A stretch of DNA of 64,000 nt from Membranipora membranacea (lineage: Eukaryota > Bryozoa > Gymnolaemata > Cheilostomatida > Membraniporidae): NCBI GenBank assembly GCA_914767715.1, contig OU612075.1, positions 13,580,001 through 13,644,000 of the forward strand, in the 5' to 3' direction. The notes beneath the pieces were generated by a model that was not told where the DNA came from, searched no databases, and was given only the letters and a program-made list of their open reading frames with translations. Positions 36,201-46,264 of this stretch are shown one piece after another (positions within the stretch are counted from its first letter, which is position 1; every line of letters begins with the position of its first letter). Made by a program: the position numbers and the translations under genes.

Positions 36201-37641
36201 TAGGTGATCATGTAACTCTTTCAGCTAGATCATTACTTTCATACCCTGATTTTGTTAGCGCAAATTATTTGCCCATTAGATGACATCACTGAGATTGCAG
36301 CTTCATTTTTTTTTTAGTTTAGAGCTATACAGAATTCAAAAAGCACACATTTTCTGAGTTTCAGCAGTAGTTTAAGCTGTTTGTTCCTGTGTGGCTGGGA
36401 TTGGCATGTACTAGGTGTCATAAATAAATAATTATCCTATCACTGCTTAGTAGAACATTGACAACTTGACATAGGAAGTTTGTTATACCTATTTTGAAAA
36501 AGGAAACTCCCTTGATCATGAATCACTGTTAATTGCAAACAATACTCATCACTGAGCGTTGATTCTCACCTAGTCTGAGCCCCCAGACTCTTGGTCCCGC
36601 CCGACAACCCCACCCCTTGATTCGAATATAACACAAGCAGTTGAATCACCCTGCTATTTTTAGTTCATATCACCAGCTGGGGATTGAATGAGGTATACAA
36701 TGAAGCAACGCCTGCATACTTACGTGTTCCTCTGGGGCTCGCAAAACAGTGTAAGCTACCGCATTGTTTTGGTAAACAGATGGGAAATCCGGAGATTGAA
36801 CCTGACCATAGCATGCGTCATACTGTTCAGCAAACTTTGCGAAGAACTTTGGATACTTATTTGATGCCTGCCGCTTCACTCGGTCTGTAAATATAAACGC
36901 CATAAGATTTAAAAAAGGAAACCAACATCATTTTTCGATCTCAAAAAGTAGCCCTGCTTGCCATGTGTCCTTACATTGTTAGATAATCGAGCCGTAACAA
37001 AATGAAGGTTTCTTAAAATGATCAGGAGGTATTTCAATAGAGTTATTTTATAATATATATATATATAATAACTCTATGGGTTTTTCACATGTTTGGTACT
37101 CAATCAGGAGATTGAGTAAACTCTAGCAGGCAATTACTCAGTGAAGATACTTGTCCTGAGGATATTGTGATTCTGTTTCTGCTCACCTATATGTTAGAAC
37201 AGAATTACTATATATATGGATCACAAGACGGTGAAATTATGTTCTTATCGCTACCAATTTACTTTCTGAACTATGGAAGAAGGATTATAATAGTATATAA
37301 TATATATTGTACATAAACAGAGATGGTATAAAACTGTAAAAAACAGGTAATATCTATGTTGTGTTTGTGGAGAGGTCAGACAGCGGGACGCACCGACAGT
37401 GCTGACAAAAATTCAAGTAAAGGATAAGCCTACATTCTCCCACATAATCATCACCGTCTAATAAAACATAGTACATGCATATGTGTTATGTAATAATTGA
37501 AAACCAAATTCAGCCTTGTCCAATTCTATTTCTTACGATCGATCGGGGAAATGAATGTCTAAACATACCCTCTATCTCCAATGCTGCAGAGCAGTAGGTA
37601 CAAGCCACAAGGGTATAGAGAATCAAGGTTACGTCCTTCAT
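30218..37641 (-). CDS. Secreted CUB-CUB-mucin-like-MAM protein, paralogue 2 (674 aa, 10 exons)
   Basis: Exons (minus): 37641-37569, 36884-36724, 34834-34706, 34579-34453, 33782-33618, 32904-32794, 32680-31877, 31411-31211, 30944-30778, 30304-30218. Intron phases match paralogue 1 exactly and three internal exons have identical lengths (129, 127 and 111 nt; the 201-nt MAM exon as well). Features: signal peptide (MKDVTLILYTLVACTYCSAA), RVKR at 26-29, CUB1 from Cys49, CUB2 from about Cys177 (SPNYPQSYPN), a very long TTTTP-repeat linker at about 300-515, and a MAM domain ending DLPLDDVVMRAGPCV. The Thr-rich exon is 804 nt against 363 nt in paralogue 1 and accounts for most of the length difference. 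The linker should be densely O-glycosylated and rod-like. Secreted; ligand unknown. Confidence 0.88.
31920..32530 (-). repeat. Coding minisatellite: ACN-rich TTTTP repeats in exon 7 of CUB-MAM paralogue 2
   Basis: Read on the minus strand, this encodes about 200 residues that are almost only Thr and Pro, in 5-residue steps (PTTTT), with occasional longer Thr runs and single substitutions (Ser, Lys, Gln). The nucleotide unit is about 15 bp (CCAACAACAACCACA-like), with larger higher-order blocks repeated. On the plus strand it appears as GTTGTTGGTGTGG repeats. Confidence 0.85.
36160..36420. repeat. Interspersed repeat copy (related to the repeat at 63711-64000)
   Basis: ACCCTGATTTTGTTAGCGCA ... 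TTTGCCCATTAGATGACATCACTGAGATTGCAGC ... AAAAAGCACACATTTTC ... TGTGTGG matches, with substitutions, the segment from about 63851 to the end of the window. It lies in intron 2 of the CUB-MAM paralogue 2 gene. No coding potential. Confidence 0.55.
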
Positions 37642-39324
37642 CTTAGGAATAGTCAGCAGGAATGGCTTGGTGACCGCTGTTGCCTAATCCTTATGATAAC
37701 AATACGCTATATCACCCTTCCAGGTGGCAGTGACCATTGGCTCCGCAATTATTGCCAAATTACCAGTGACATTAGGACATACTTTATAATTATCCCATAG
37801 ACAAAACACATCATCCTCATAATAATATAGCCTTGTGGCATACGCTGATAAAAATACCCGAGTGCATGGCTCTTATAGAGCCCATCCCTACTTCTGAGAT
37901 ATTGTAGCCTAAGGGCCTAGGCATGGCGCTCTCAGCTGGAACAGATATAGATGTGTACCTCTCAACAATCGCTCTAGTAATTGATGACTTGACATTGAAA
38001 ATTTTCCTCTCAATTGGTATTCTAATTGCCTAGATTTATTTGTGCTATCGACCTTTTGAACCTTTTAAAATATTGCATATTGATATAGATTGGTGATCAT
38101 GTGACATGATAAGGTTCACATAGGAATGACTCATCAGTCATTGTCCAGTTAATTATTGTGAACCAAGACTTAGGAACGAATTATAGGACGTTTGAGAGGG
38201 CGCAGAGCCATAAATCGAGGAGTATAACTCAAGGGGGGGGGAATATTTGCCGAAAATATGACCCCCCTCTAGCGCCATGCACCTGCTGCTGTATGTATCA
38301 TAGAGGCAGAATGTTTTTACTGCTGTTTACTGTGTAGATTTAAAGTTTTAGCTTTAGTACCGCGTTTGAGGCAGAGCTATTTTGAGTGATTTAATCTGGA
38401 ATGAGATGAATCAAATCCGTATTTTTTTTATCCCCTAATGATACCCACATTTGTCATGGCCTATTCTTTGAAGCACTCTCAGTGCTTGGTATATTTATGA
38501 TGTTTGGATAAAATGTTTTACATAAAATGTATCTGTTTGTGAATACAAATAGAAAAAAGCCAGACATCTTTGACCCAAGGGCCAATACCAAAATCACCAT
38601 GACAAGAACCCTGTAACCAACTGCATTGGGTGGTAGTGCAGAGTGAGGTCATGGATATTTTTCAATCAGAAGGAAAGTAATACATGGAATAAGTATGTAT
38701 TCATTCAGTCCACAGTCCATAAATGGTATACCTGTGGATGGAGGGGCCATCTTTGACCACTTTCGACGAGGTAGCATGGTAAGTTGCATCAGGTTGAATA
38801 TATACATAATTTGTTTTGCAACCCAAATCACCAATCAATTATAGAAGGCTTAGACGATGCTGGATCTCCAGGCACTTGTTGTGGCTCCTCTCCTTCTCCC
38901 TTGGCTTCTTCTACTTCTCACTTGGCATCTTCTCCTTCTGCCTTACCGTCTACTTCTTCCCTTTCCTTCCCTTCCGCCTGATAAGTGCTGACCTATTTGA
39001 TAGCTATTATCTGGTAAAGGTTTTGTGTGAGAGCTAGAGGCGTTGTATTATTTTTACTCGGCTTTACTGAAGCTGCACATGAGATTGTTTTCAGTCTAGT
39101 ATGTAAGACAGAGAGATACTTCAACCAATATCCCAATCACAATAGGGGGAAGCAATTAAAACTAGAAAAGTGTTGCAAAATAAATAATAATAATAATAAT
39201 AATGATAATAATAATGAACTCAACTAAAACAAAAGTCATACAACATAAAGTTGTATGACTAATAATAATGATATCACTAACAGTTGGATTTTTGCCACCT
39301 GGCATATGAGTTCAATGCAGCCTT
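37642..39324. other. Intergenic stretch upstream of CUB-MAM paralogue 2
   Basis: No gene recognised. About 38880-38975 is a polypyrimidine (CTTCT-rich) tract. An ambiguous G-run lies near 38232. The small open frames here come from the simple sequence. Confidence 0.4.
39180..39272. repeat. TAA microsatellite flanking a perfect hairpin
   Basis: (TAA)n repeats at about 39180-39215 and again at 39260-39270 surround AGTCATACAAC / ATAAA / GTTGTATGACT at 39234-39260 (11-bp arms, 5-base loop). Confidence 0.6.
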
Positions 39325-40137
39325 GTGAACCGATGTTCCCAGCTCTGTGCAGAGAAAGGTATCAACATAGTCAACATCACCTGTGATGGCTGCCCAACCA
39401 ACATAGCTTCATTGAGACTACTAGCTGGTTCAATACCTGATCAACCCTGTTCACTCACCCATACTCAGATTATGACGTATGAAAATAGCAACTTAAATTT
39501 TGAGTACCGATTTGTAGATGATAATTGTGAAAAGTTGTTTCTGGTTGGCTAGAATAATATTAACAACTAACGTTTTTGTGAAGAAGATGCGATGAGGCGG
39601 ATTTAACATCAGTGTTGAACCTGCCTGTCATTACAACCAGAAGGGGTAATGTAAGAAAATTAGCTGAAGTTTCAATACCAATTTAACACGTGGACATTGC
39701 CCCGAGATTCATGTCAAGTATTAATTTTATTACTGAATCAGATATTTATTTATATATTTTTTATTCGATTAATACCTACTGAGTCTCCACCTCTCAGATG
39801 GCAAGACAAAAGATACAGCTTCCCCTAGAAAATCTTCTGCACTCGGATTCATCACTAGTGCCAGATCAATGGACTCGCTAATTACCTGTCCGCTACACAC
39901 CCGGAGGTGAAGTGCCTATTGGGATACAAGCTCTCACAAGATCACTTTCCAAAATAAGGTCATCCAGAGGGTTTAACAATAATCCCAATGTAGTGCAGTT
40001 CACTGCTGACCTGAAGAGGCTTCTGATGAAGCATAAAATCACCCCATCCAGCAACGCCAACTGTCTAGTCTCAAGCAGTAACCCACAGCTGCATCTGGAA
40101 AACAAAGCTTCAGATAGATCCTTATGACCTGAAGATA
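39325..40137 (+). pseudogene. P-element/THAP9-type transposase relic
   Basis: Two conserved blocks survive. The first, near 39325-39430, reads INIVNITCDGCPTNIASLRLL; this resembles the TCDG.x.TN block of P-element/THAP9 transposases (RNase H-like core). The second, about 39800-40060, reads in pieces over changing frames: RKSSALGFITSARSMDSL, then LGYKLSQDHF, then RSSRGFNNNPNVVQF and LKRLLMKHKI. These match the C-terminal region of that family, where a SRGGFNNNP-like motif is typical. Frame changes near 39900-39960 and loss of the middle part show it is dead. The N-terminal THAP zinc finger and the terminal repeats were not found. The family call rests on memory of the motifs. Confidence 0.6.
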
Positions 40138-42037
40138 AAGCTTGAGTTATCTCTAATCGCTGAGGCTGTGGGAGAGTTTTGCAATTTAAAAAATAAAGCA
40201 TTGATGAAAATTTATCCATAATATTAACCGGGACTTGTCATGAACTATTTGAATGTAAGGTGATGCTTTTCTTATATTGCTTTCCAGCATGATAGGCAAC
40301 TATGTTTATTGTTCAAATTTTTGTGGACAAAAAATTCAACTTATTTATAGACATGCGCTGCATAGGGCTCAGCACTTCAGCTGCCTCCCGAATGTCGGAG
40401 TACATGCACTATGATGGAAAAGCCTCAAAAGTCGTACTCTGTAACACCTCATAAAACTACTCATCAGATTGTGATTTCTCATGTAATTTATCTTGTGAAG
40501 TCTGAAAGTGTAATGTATAACACTTCGTTCAGTAATCAGTATCTAGCCTGTCTTAAATAAGCTTGTTAAGACAGGCTTTGTTGCATCATACCTTCCTGAT
40601 GTTCAGAATATTTTTTTTCATTGAATTGTAAATTATAACAGAGAAGAGAGAGAGAGGGAGTAAGGGGGGGGGGGGGTAGTGGATGTAAACAGACATAATT
40701 TTATAAAATGACATTGATTGTGAATTGCCTGTTCACACAACAAGGGGAGATGACTCCATTACTTTATTTTCAATTCATTATCATTATAGATGGCATTAAT
40801 TTATGACTCAACTTGATTAAGTTATAGGTCAAACCTTATGTCTTTTGCTATGATTGTTAGGTTGATTCAACAGTTCCCACTTGTAAAACAGAGGATAGCT
40901 AGTTTAATGAGTCAATGATCTAGAGTGCACATAACTTGGTGCCGCATCACGATAAATTAATTATTTTAATCTGAATATAAATGAACTCACTATATTTCCG
41001 TGGTTCGTCGTGTATGGAAACTCATTATTCGGTGCTTTATAACAAATTTACAAGGTTTATTTTCGAAAAGAGAAAATTGTTTAAACCTGCCTGTTTTTAA
41101 AATACATGAGGGTAGGAAAACCACTTCGGGGATGAGGTTATTATCCTCATTATAATTCTTGTACCTGATATATTCCAGTAAAAGCTTCGGATCAGGTGGG
41201 AGTAAATCAACGTATAAAAAATAATATGGCCCTCTATTACTTCTTGATCTTTAATTGTGTATTGAGGTTAAGAATACAACATGCTCTGAAACTTTCTGCC
41301 CTCAGGTTGACACAGTACTTGACAGTTTTGTAACGACCGGATGGAAGCTGGTCTAGATCAAAAATAGGGCTGGCTTGGATAGATAGTCTTATTGTAATGG
41401 GAACTGACTCTTATGGCCATGTGCTGTGGGTCAATTTGACCCAAACTCATCCCTATCATGACTCGTACCAGATAAAATACAACTCACCTTTGTTCAAAAA
41501 TGCTGTAAATGATGGTAGAGGTAATAAAGCAAGTAGTGGTTCAAACAGATTTTGGAAGAATACTTTTTGCATTCCATTTTAATTTATTTAGATGGCAATA
41601 CATCTTAATAATCTCCATTTTTTCTAAGAATCGTAGGCATTAAGGTGTGATTAATGCACAGTGTGCTATTACAAAATGAATTATGACCCATCACTATCAG
41701 GTATAGGTCTACCAAAAATGTGGCTGGAAACGCAAATTCATTTACGAAATTGGATTGGTAAATTCTTAGAGTGGATTCCAGGGTAGTTTTCAAGGCGGTC
41801 ACAATGGTGATGATGTACCATACACAAAATTGCACAATAGGCAGCTAATTGCCAAAAACACAACTGAAAATGGCCAAAATTGCTGTTTTTTTGAGATTTC
41901 AAAGGTCTGTCCTTTGCTCACCTTATAAGTTGGGCTACTCAAACTCTACAATCAGATTCACACATACCTTGGTCAGTCCTTTATATAATATCAACATTAT
42001 ATCTCAAATATTGAGTGAATGACCAACCTTATAAAAA
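40138..42037. other. Intergenic stretch, no gene recognised
   Basis: AT-rich sequence containing a GA-rich tract followed by a 13-base G run (40664-40676). No exon-like sequence, RNA gene or identifiable element was found. Confidence 0.4.
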
Positions 42038-43063
42038 GTGTTAACACTGCAAAAATGGCTATATTTGATGCCAATAGAGTCTGTTCTATTTCCGCTAGAC
42101 ATAACTAGCTTGGTAAATTTCAATACTCGTGACAATGCTCAGCTCGATCTTGTATTATCCATCATCTCAGAGTACCAGCCTGCAACTCAGCTTGCCCCTA
42201 TCCAAGATAATGATCATAGCTGCATACTTGTAAATACAAAACAAGCTCGTAAACCACCCTAGTACATACGCACTACAAAGCGTATTGTAAACAAAGAGCA
42301 AGAAAACCGGGTACTGCATGACATTGGCATTCAGAACTGGCAAAGTGTTCTCACTGCAACATCAGTACACGAAAAAACCACAACACTGCATCAGATAATT
42401 AATGACATATTAGATCAGCACTGCCCTTATAAAACCAGAACGATCAGGAGAGATCGGCCTGGCTGGATTACCACTCGGATAGGGAATCTCATCACCGCTC
42501 GTGACCGGGCTTATAGAAACAAAAGTGTGAAAACCTGGAAAAAACTGAGAGCAGTTATAAAAAAATGTGTAAGATCTGCTAAACAGGCTTTTATCAAGAA
42601 CAGACTTAATGCCGAACAAAACACCTGGGCGAGGTGAAGACCTTGTTAAAACGCTTAGATACATCAAAAGCCACATCAATGGAGGATTTCCCCACCTGGG
42701 TGTCTAGTGAAGGCCACGAGGACATATGCTTACCTCTGCTGGATATACTAAATACAATGCTGTCAATAAATGAGTTCCCTAATCTCTGGAAGAGGGCCCA
42801 AATCAAACCATCACAAAAAGTCTCCATGCCAACTCAATACAAGGACTTTCGCCCTATCTCCCTTCTATTCCACCTTGGGAAGGTCGCAGAGGATCAGATG
42901 ATGTTATTATTACTAAGCTGAAGGGTAAGCTGGCAGAAATAGTGGATAGCTCCCAGTTTGCTTACCAATCCAAACTTGGTACTGTTGATGCCCTTATCCA
43001 ACTACTAGATGACTTCACTCTCGAACAAGATAAAGCAAAGACTAAGTTCATGCAGTCTTCTTA
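42038..43063 (+). pseudogene. Degenerate LINE (endonuclease end, linker and start of reverse transcriptase)
   Basis: Pieces of one ORF2 are readable in shifting frames. LDLVLSI followed by NDHSCI is like the end of an APE-type endonuclease. Then comes a linker with IRRDRPGW and KKLRAVIKKCVRSAKQAFIK, then an RT start with PTQYKDFRPISLLFHLGKVAE and finally SSQFAYQSKLGTVDALIQLLDDF. Several frame breaks and stops separate these blocks (for example at 42260, 42636 and 42920), and the YxDD-bearing part is missing. It is a dead, 3'-truncated copy of a CR1/Jockey-like element, in the same broad class as the fragments at 2567 and 50-52 kb. Confidence 0.75.
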
Positions 43064-43766
43064 AGAAACATTTCTGAGCATAACAGATAGTTAGATGGAC
43101 TAAGCAGTGCCAAAATTCAAAAACAGTTGAGATGAATCGATCAGATTTTCATTTTCATCCCTTTCATTAGAGCCATGCCCTTATGTTATTTTATCAGACA
43201 ACTTGCTTCAAATAGCTTGCTTCAAACAACTTGCTTTGAACAGCACAACAAGACTTTCTAGAACTGTATGGAATAACTTTGCATGGCTGTGTAATAGGTA
43301 GAGTGCCAGAACCGCCAGAATAGAGTCAGAATACTCGCCTCATTCTGCACAGAATACAAATATTATCATACGAATGTAGAAATTAGTTTATTACTTAATC
43401 CCCTTCATTTGTTCATATTAGTTAATTTAGAAAGTGAAACATAAAAATTAAATAACATAAATGGAGTGAAATCTTTTTTTTTCTTATTTCATTTCATATG
43501 TTTGACAATTTCGGCTGAGAAAAAAGCCATTTTATTGGTCCAATGAAATCATGGTTGCAATAAATTGGCATCGAGAAGTACCAAGAGATCCAAAGAATAA
43601 AAACAGACTGTCAAAGTATTTATCTGTGAAAGAAAGAGGAATCAGCTGATTACTGAAAGGTAAGAAAATGTTTTGTGTACAGTTGTTTAGTTATAATGTC
43701 TGCGATAGATGAGTGATCCGGTGTCTTTATTTCTAAGAGGAAAGCTGATTTTGTTGTGTATAGTTG
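43064..43766. other. Stretch downstream of the cysteine-rich gene
   Basis: Contains no gene. A minus-strand AATAAA (plus-strand TTTATT at 43726-43731) lies about 36 nt after the stop of the cysteine-rich gene and is its probable poly(A) signal. Confidence 0.45.
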
Positions 43767-44798
43767 TTAAGGTAACACCTCCATGGTAGTGGTGTATATG
43801 TGAGACCAGCAGAGGTCAGGTCTGGAAACGGCAGTTGTATTGATAAACCAGTAGTCGCACATACAGACGTTCCCGTTGCAAGAGCCATGAAATTCAGTTG
43901 CAGGATCAAAATCTCCTATCCTTCTAGCACATCTTCCATCCGGACCCGCACATCGATCTAGATCGTCAGGACAGCCTCGCCCATCCTCGTCTCTGCTTCC
44001 TACATGCTGGGGAAACATGCATTCACACTGCTCCTCTTGGTTACACTCACCAGTGCTGTTACTGTAGTTGTATGCGCAGTACTCATTACATGTTGGACAA
44101 GTGAATTCTGTTTGATTTGTGAGAGCAGCTTCAAATTTTTGATAGTATGTGCATTTGCATTTGTTTCCTTTCTTGCCAGTACATCTAGAACGTACAGAAT
44201 CGGCCCCATTGCCGGCAATCCCAGCAAAGCACTCCGTTCTGCATACCTCACGGTCATCAGGACACCCAATATCTTTCATTTTTGTTACTTCGATTACCTT
44301 CTCTCCTGTGCAAATACAGGTCCCGTCGTGCGCACAATCACCAGATGCCTTTTTGCCATATTCCTCTTTGCAGAGAGTGTCACAATCATGGGCATCACTA
44401 GCTATTCCCGGAGCTACAGCATAGAAATTAAAAAATTGACAAATTTGGCGAAAATATAAAATAAAGTCCTTTTTCATCAAAATCTATCCAGTCTGTAGTT
44501 CCATTTGAGTAAAATGTTATGTGAAAATATGCTATCAGGATGGTGCTGTCAACCAAACAAAAATGGTAAAATAATGAGTAATTCTATCAACTGTGACATT
44601 ATCAACTTATGTCACGCAATGAAACTAAAATTAACCTTGTTTATCATTTTGATTTGATTCAAATTGAAATGATAAAATTTGGCCAACTTAAATTTTGAAT
44701 GATACGTCCCAAATGAGCACAAGTGTGCCAGTGAATAACTCACCTATAAGTCCACATGTTAGAGCAGTCACAAAAATGAAAACTTTGGGTGTATCCAT
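43767..44798 (-). CDS. Secreted cysteine-rich protein of four related modules (233 aa, 2 exons)
   Basis: Exon 1 is 44798-44744 (signal peptide MDTPKVFIFVTALTCGLI) with a GTGAGT donor; exon 2 is 44413-43767 with a CTGTAG acceptor, joined at phase 1. The mature part has four cysteine modules: HDCDTLC...GDC...CIC; GCPDDREVCRTEC...CKC; TCPTCNEYC...GEC...CEC; GCPDDLDRC...GSC...CMC. Modules 2 and 4 share GCPDD. Modules 2 and 3 have six cysteines with a C-xxx-C then a C-x-C spacing, and module 3 also has G-x-C, which resembles the cysteine-stabilised alpha-beta (defensin-like) pattern. Module 1 lacks the first cysteine and module 4 has a longer C-C spacing. N-glycosylation sites include NQT, NYS, NST and NTT. 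There is no transmembrane segment. The family is not recognised; a defensin-like or protease-inhibitor-like role is only a suggestion. Confidence 0.8.
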
Positions 44799-45705
44799 GG
44801 CTCCTACTGATAGTCACAATTTCGCTGATGTGTGCCAGTAAGAGCGCTCCGTGCATCTTATATAGTATCGTCAAGCACAACTAAATCATCAACCACAATA
44901 CTTGGCTAAGACAATACTATATGATATCATTCTGGTTTTACCTCAATAATCAGACTGATGGAGTGCGTTCTTCCGACGGAAAGGGAAATGGGCTATATAC
45001 AAGGTTTCAAAGCCAATCAAGCTACGTGGTCTGGATCGGATAACAGGATATAACCATGTCAGCATGTTTCCTCCTGTGTCATATCCTACCACATACATAA
45101 CATGACATAATATCTGTTTCTCTTTTCAAGGCAGGAAAGTCTTACTGTTTTGCTTGGAGAGTGTTAACCTTTGCATGTTGTAACGAAATGAAATATGATG
45201 AAATGGGTGAAAACCATGTACCTCAATCGTACACAAAACCTGTATCCAAATCTCTTGTACCATAAAGTCTCATTCATAATCATAGCGCTAACAAGTGGGC
45301 CTGATTATAAAAGGAACAATGCAAGGTTTGCCCGTATAGGTAGAACACTCAATTTTCTATGTTTGTTTGCATATATATGCATAATATAGCCTAGCTAGTC
45401 ATCAGTATGGTGTCATTACATTGCATATGTGTGTGAGCAATGTGGAATGTGAATATACATTATTGTGAAGAGAATTATGTCAAAAGAAAGGGACATAAAT
45501 CTGCATTTTTTATTTATTCGAGTCCGGAGAATTGTAACTGGTTGTTTATGTAAAGTCTTTTGTTGGGGCTCAGATGTATTGAAGCCCTCAGAGTGATAAA
45601 TCGTTGGGTGGTAAGTTCGACATGTACCGACATGTACCCACATGTATTGATAATAGAGCAGGTTTATGTCGCTGAGTTCTGAGTTTATTCCTCATTTCAC
45701 ACACA

Positions 45706-45752
45706 GTGCGCATGTGCATGTGCATATGTGCACATGTGCACGTGCGCATATG
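45706..45752. repeat. 47-bp perfectly alternating purine-pyrimidine tract (Z-DNA-prone)
   Basis: The run GTGCGCATGTGCATGTGCAT... through ...GCACGTGCGCATATG alternates purine and pyrimidine without a break for 47 bases and contains nested palindromes (GTGCACATGTGCAC-like). It is mostly GT/CA, GC and AT steps, the composition favouring Z-DNA. Confidence 0.75.
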
Positions 45753-46070
45753 ATAATGCTCATCCCCAACGTTATAATTATATATATTGTAACATAGTAT
45801 ATATAATATACTAAAGAACTCTTCTCAGGCACCCGCCCACATGGAGCCAGTAATTCAGCAGGCTTTCTTTAAATATTTTGCAAGACATACTGAAAATTGT
45901 GAGCAGAAAATATGTAACGCATTATGTTTAACACCAATTGATCCTTCAACTTGAAATAAAACCTGGCTAAAGTACGAGAGCTCTGCTTCGGAACACTGAA
46001 CTGATGTGCACTAACAATGCTGCTTTCTTATCAACAATGGTGGATTGTTCTTTGCAGGTGATAACATATA

Positions 46071-46076
46071 TTTATT
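46071..46076 (-). terminator. Probable SPCS2 polyadenylation signal (AATAAA, minus strand)
   Basis: TTTATT on the plus strand, about 190 nt downstream of the SPCS2 stop codon. Confidence 0.4.
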
Positions 46077-46264
46077 CGGACAGAGACTAGAGACTCAATT
46101 TTGCATAAAATTACAAAATTAACAGTATAACAATCAACAATTTACATGCAATTCTATTATATATGCCAGTCTCCTGGCATTCATACATAAAAACTACAAA
46201 TCTTAGAAGGATCAGATCAAGTCACAATCTCCTGACATGAGAGAAACGTAAACGTGGCACAGAA

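Larger units (their letters stand above)
44799..46264. other. Intergenic stretch between the cysteine-rich gene and SPCS2
   Basis: No gene recognised. It includes the upstream side of the cysteine-rich gene, the alternating purine-pyrimidine tract at 45706-45752, and the probable SPCS2 poly(A) signal at 46071-46076. Confidence 0.4.

Noticed and set aside
38816-39037. Hydrophobic small protein
   Set aside because: The frame arises from a polypyrimidine (CTT/CTC-rich) tract; no splice or homology support.
44000-44459. Overlapping open frames antisense and out of frame to the cysteine-rich gene
   Set aside because: No conserved features; the signal peptide, splice junction and cysteine pattern define the minus-strand 43767-44798 gene.
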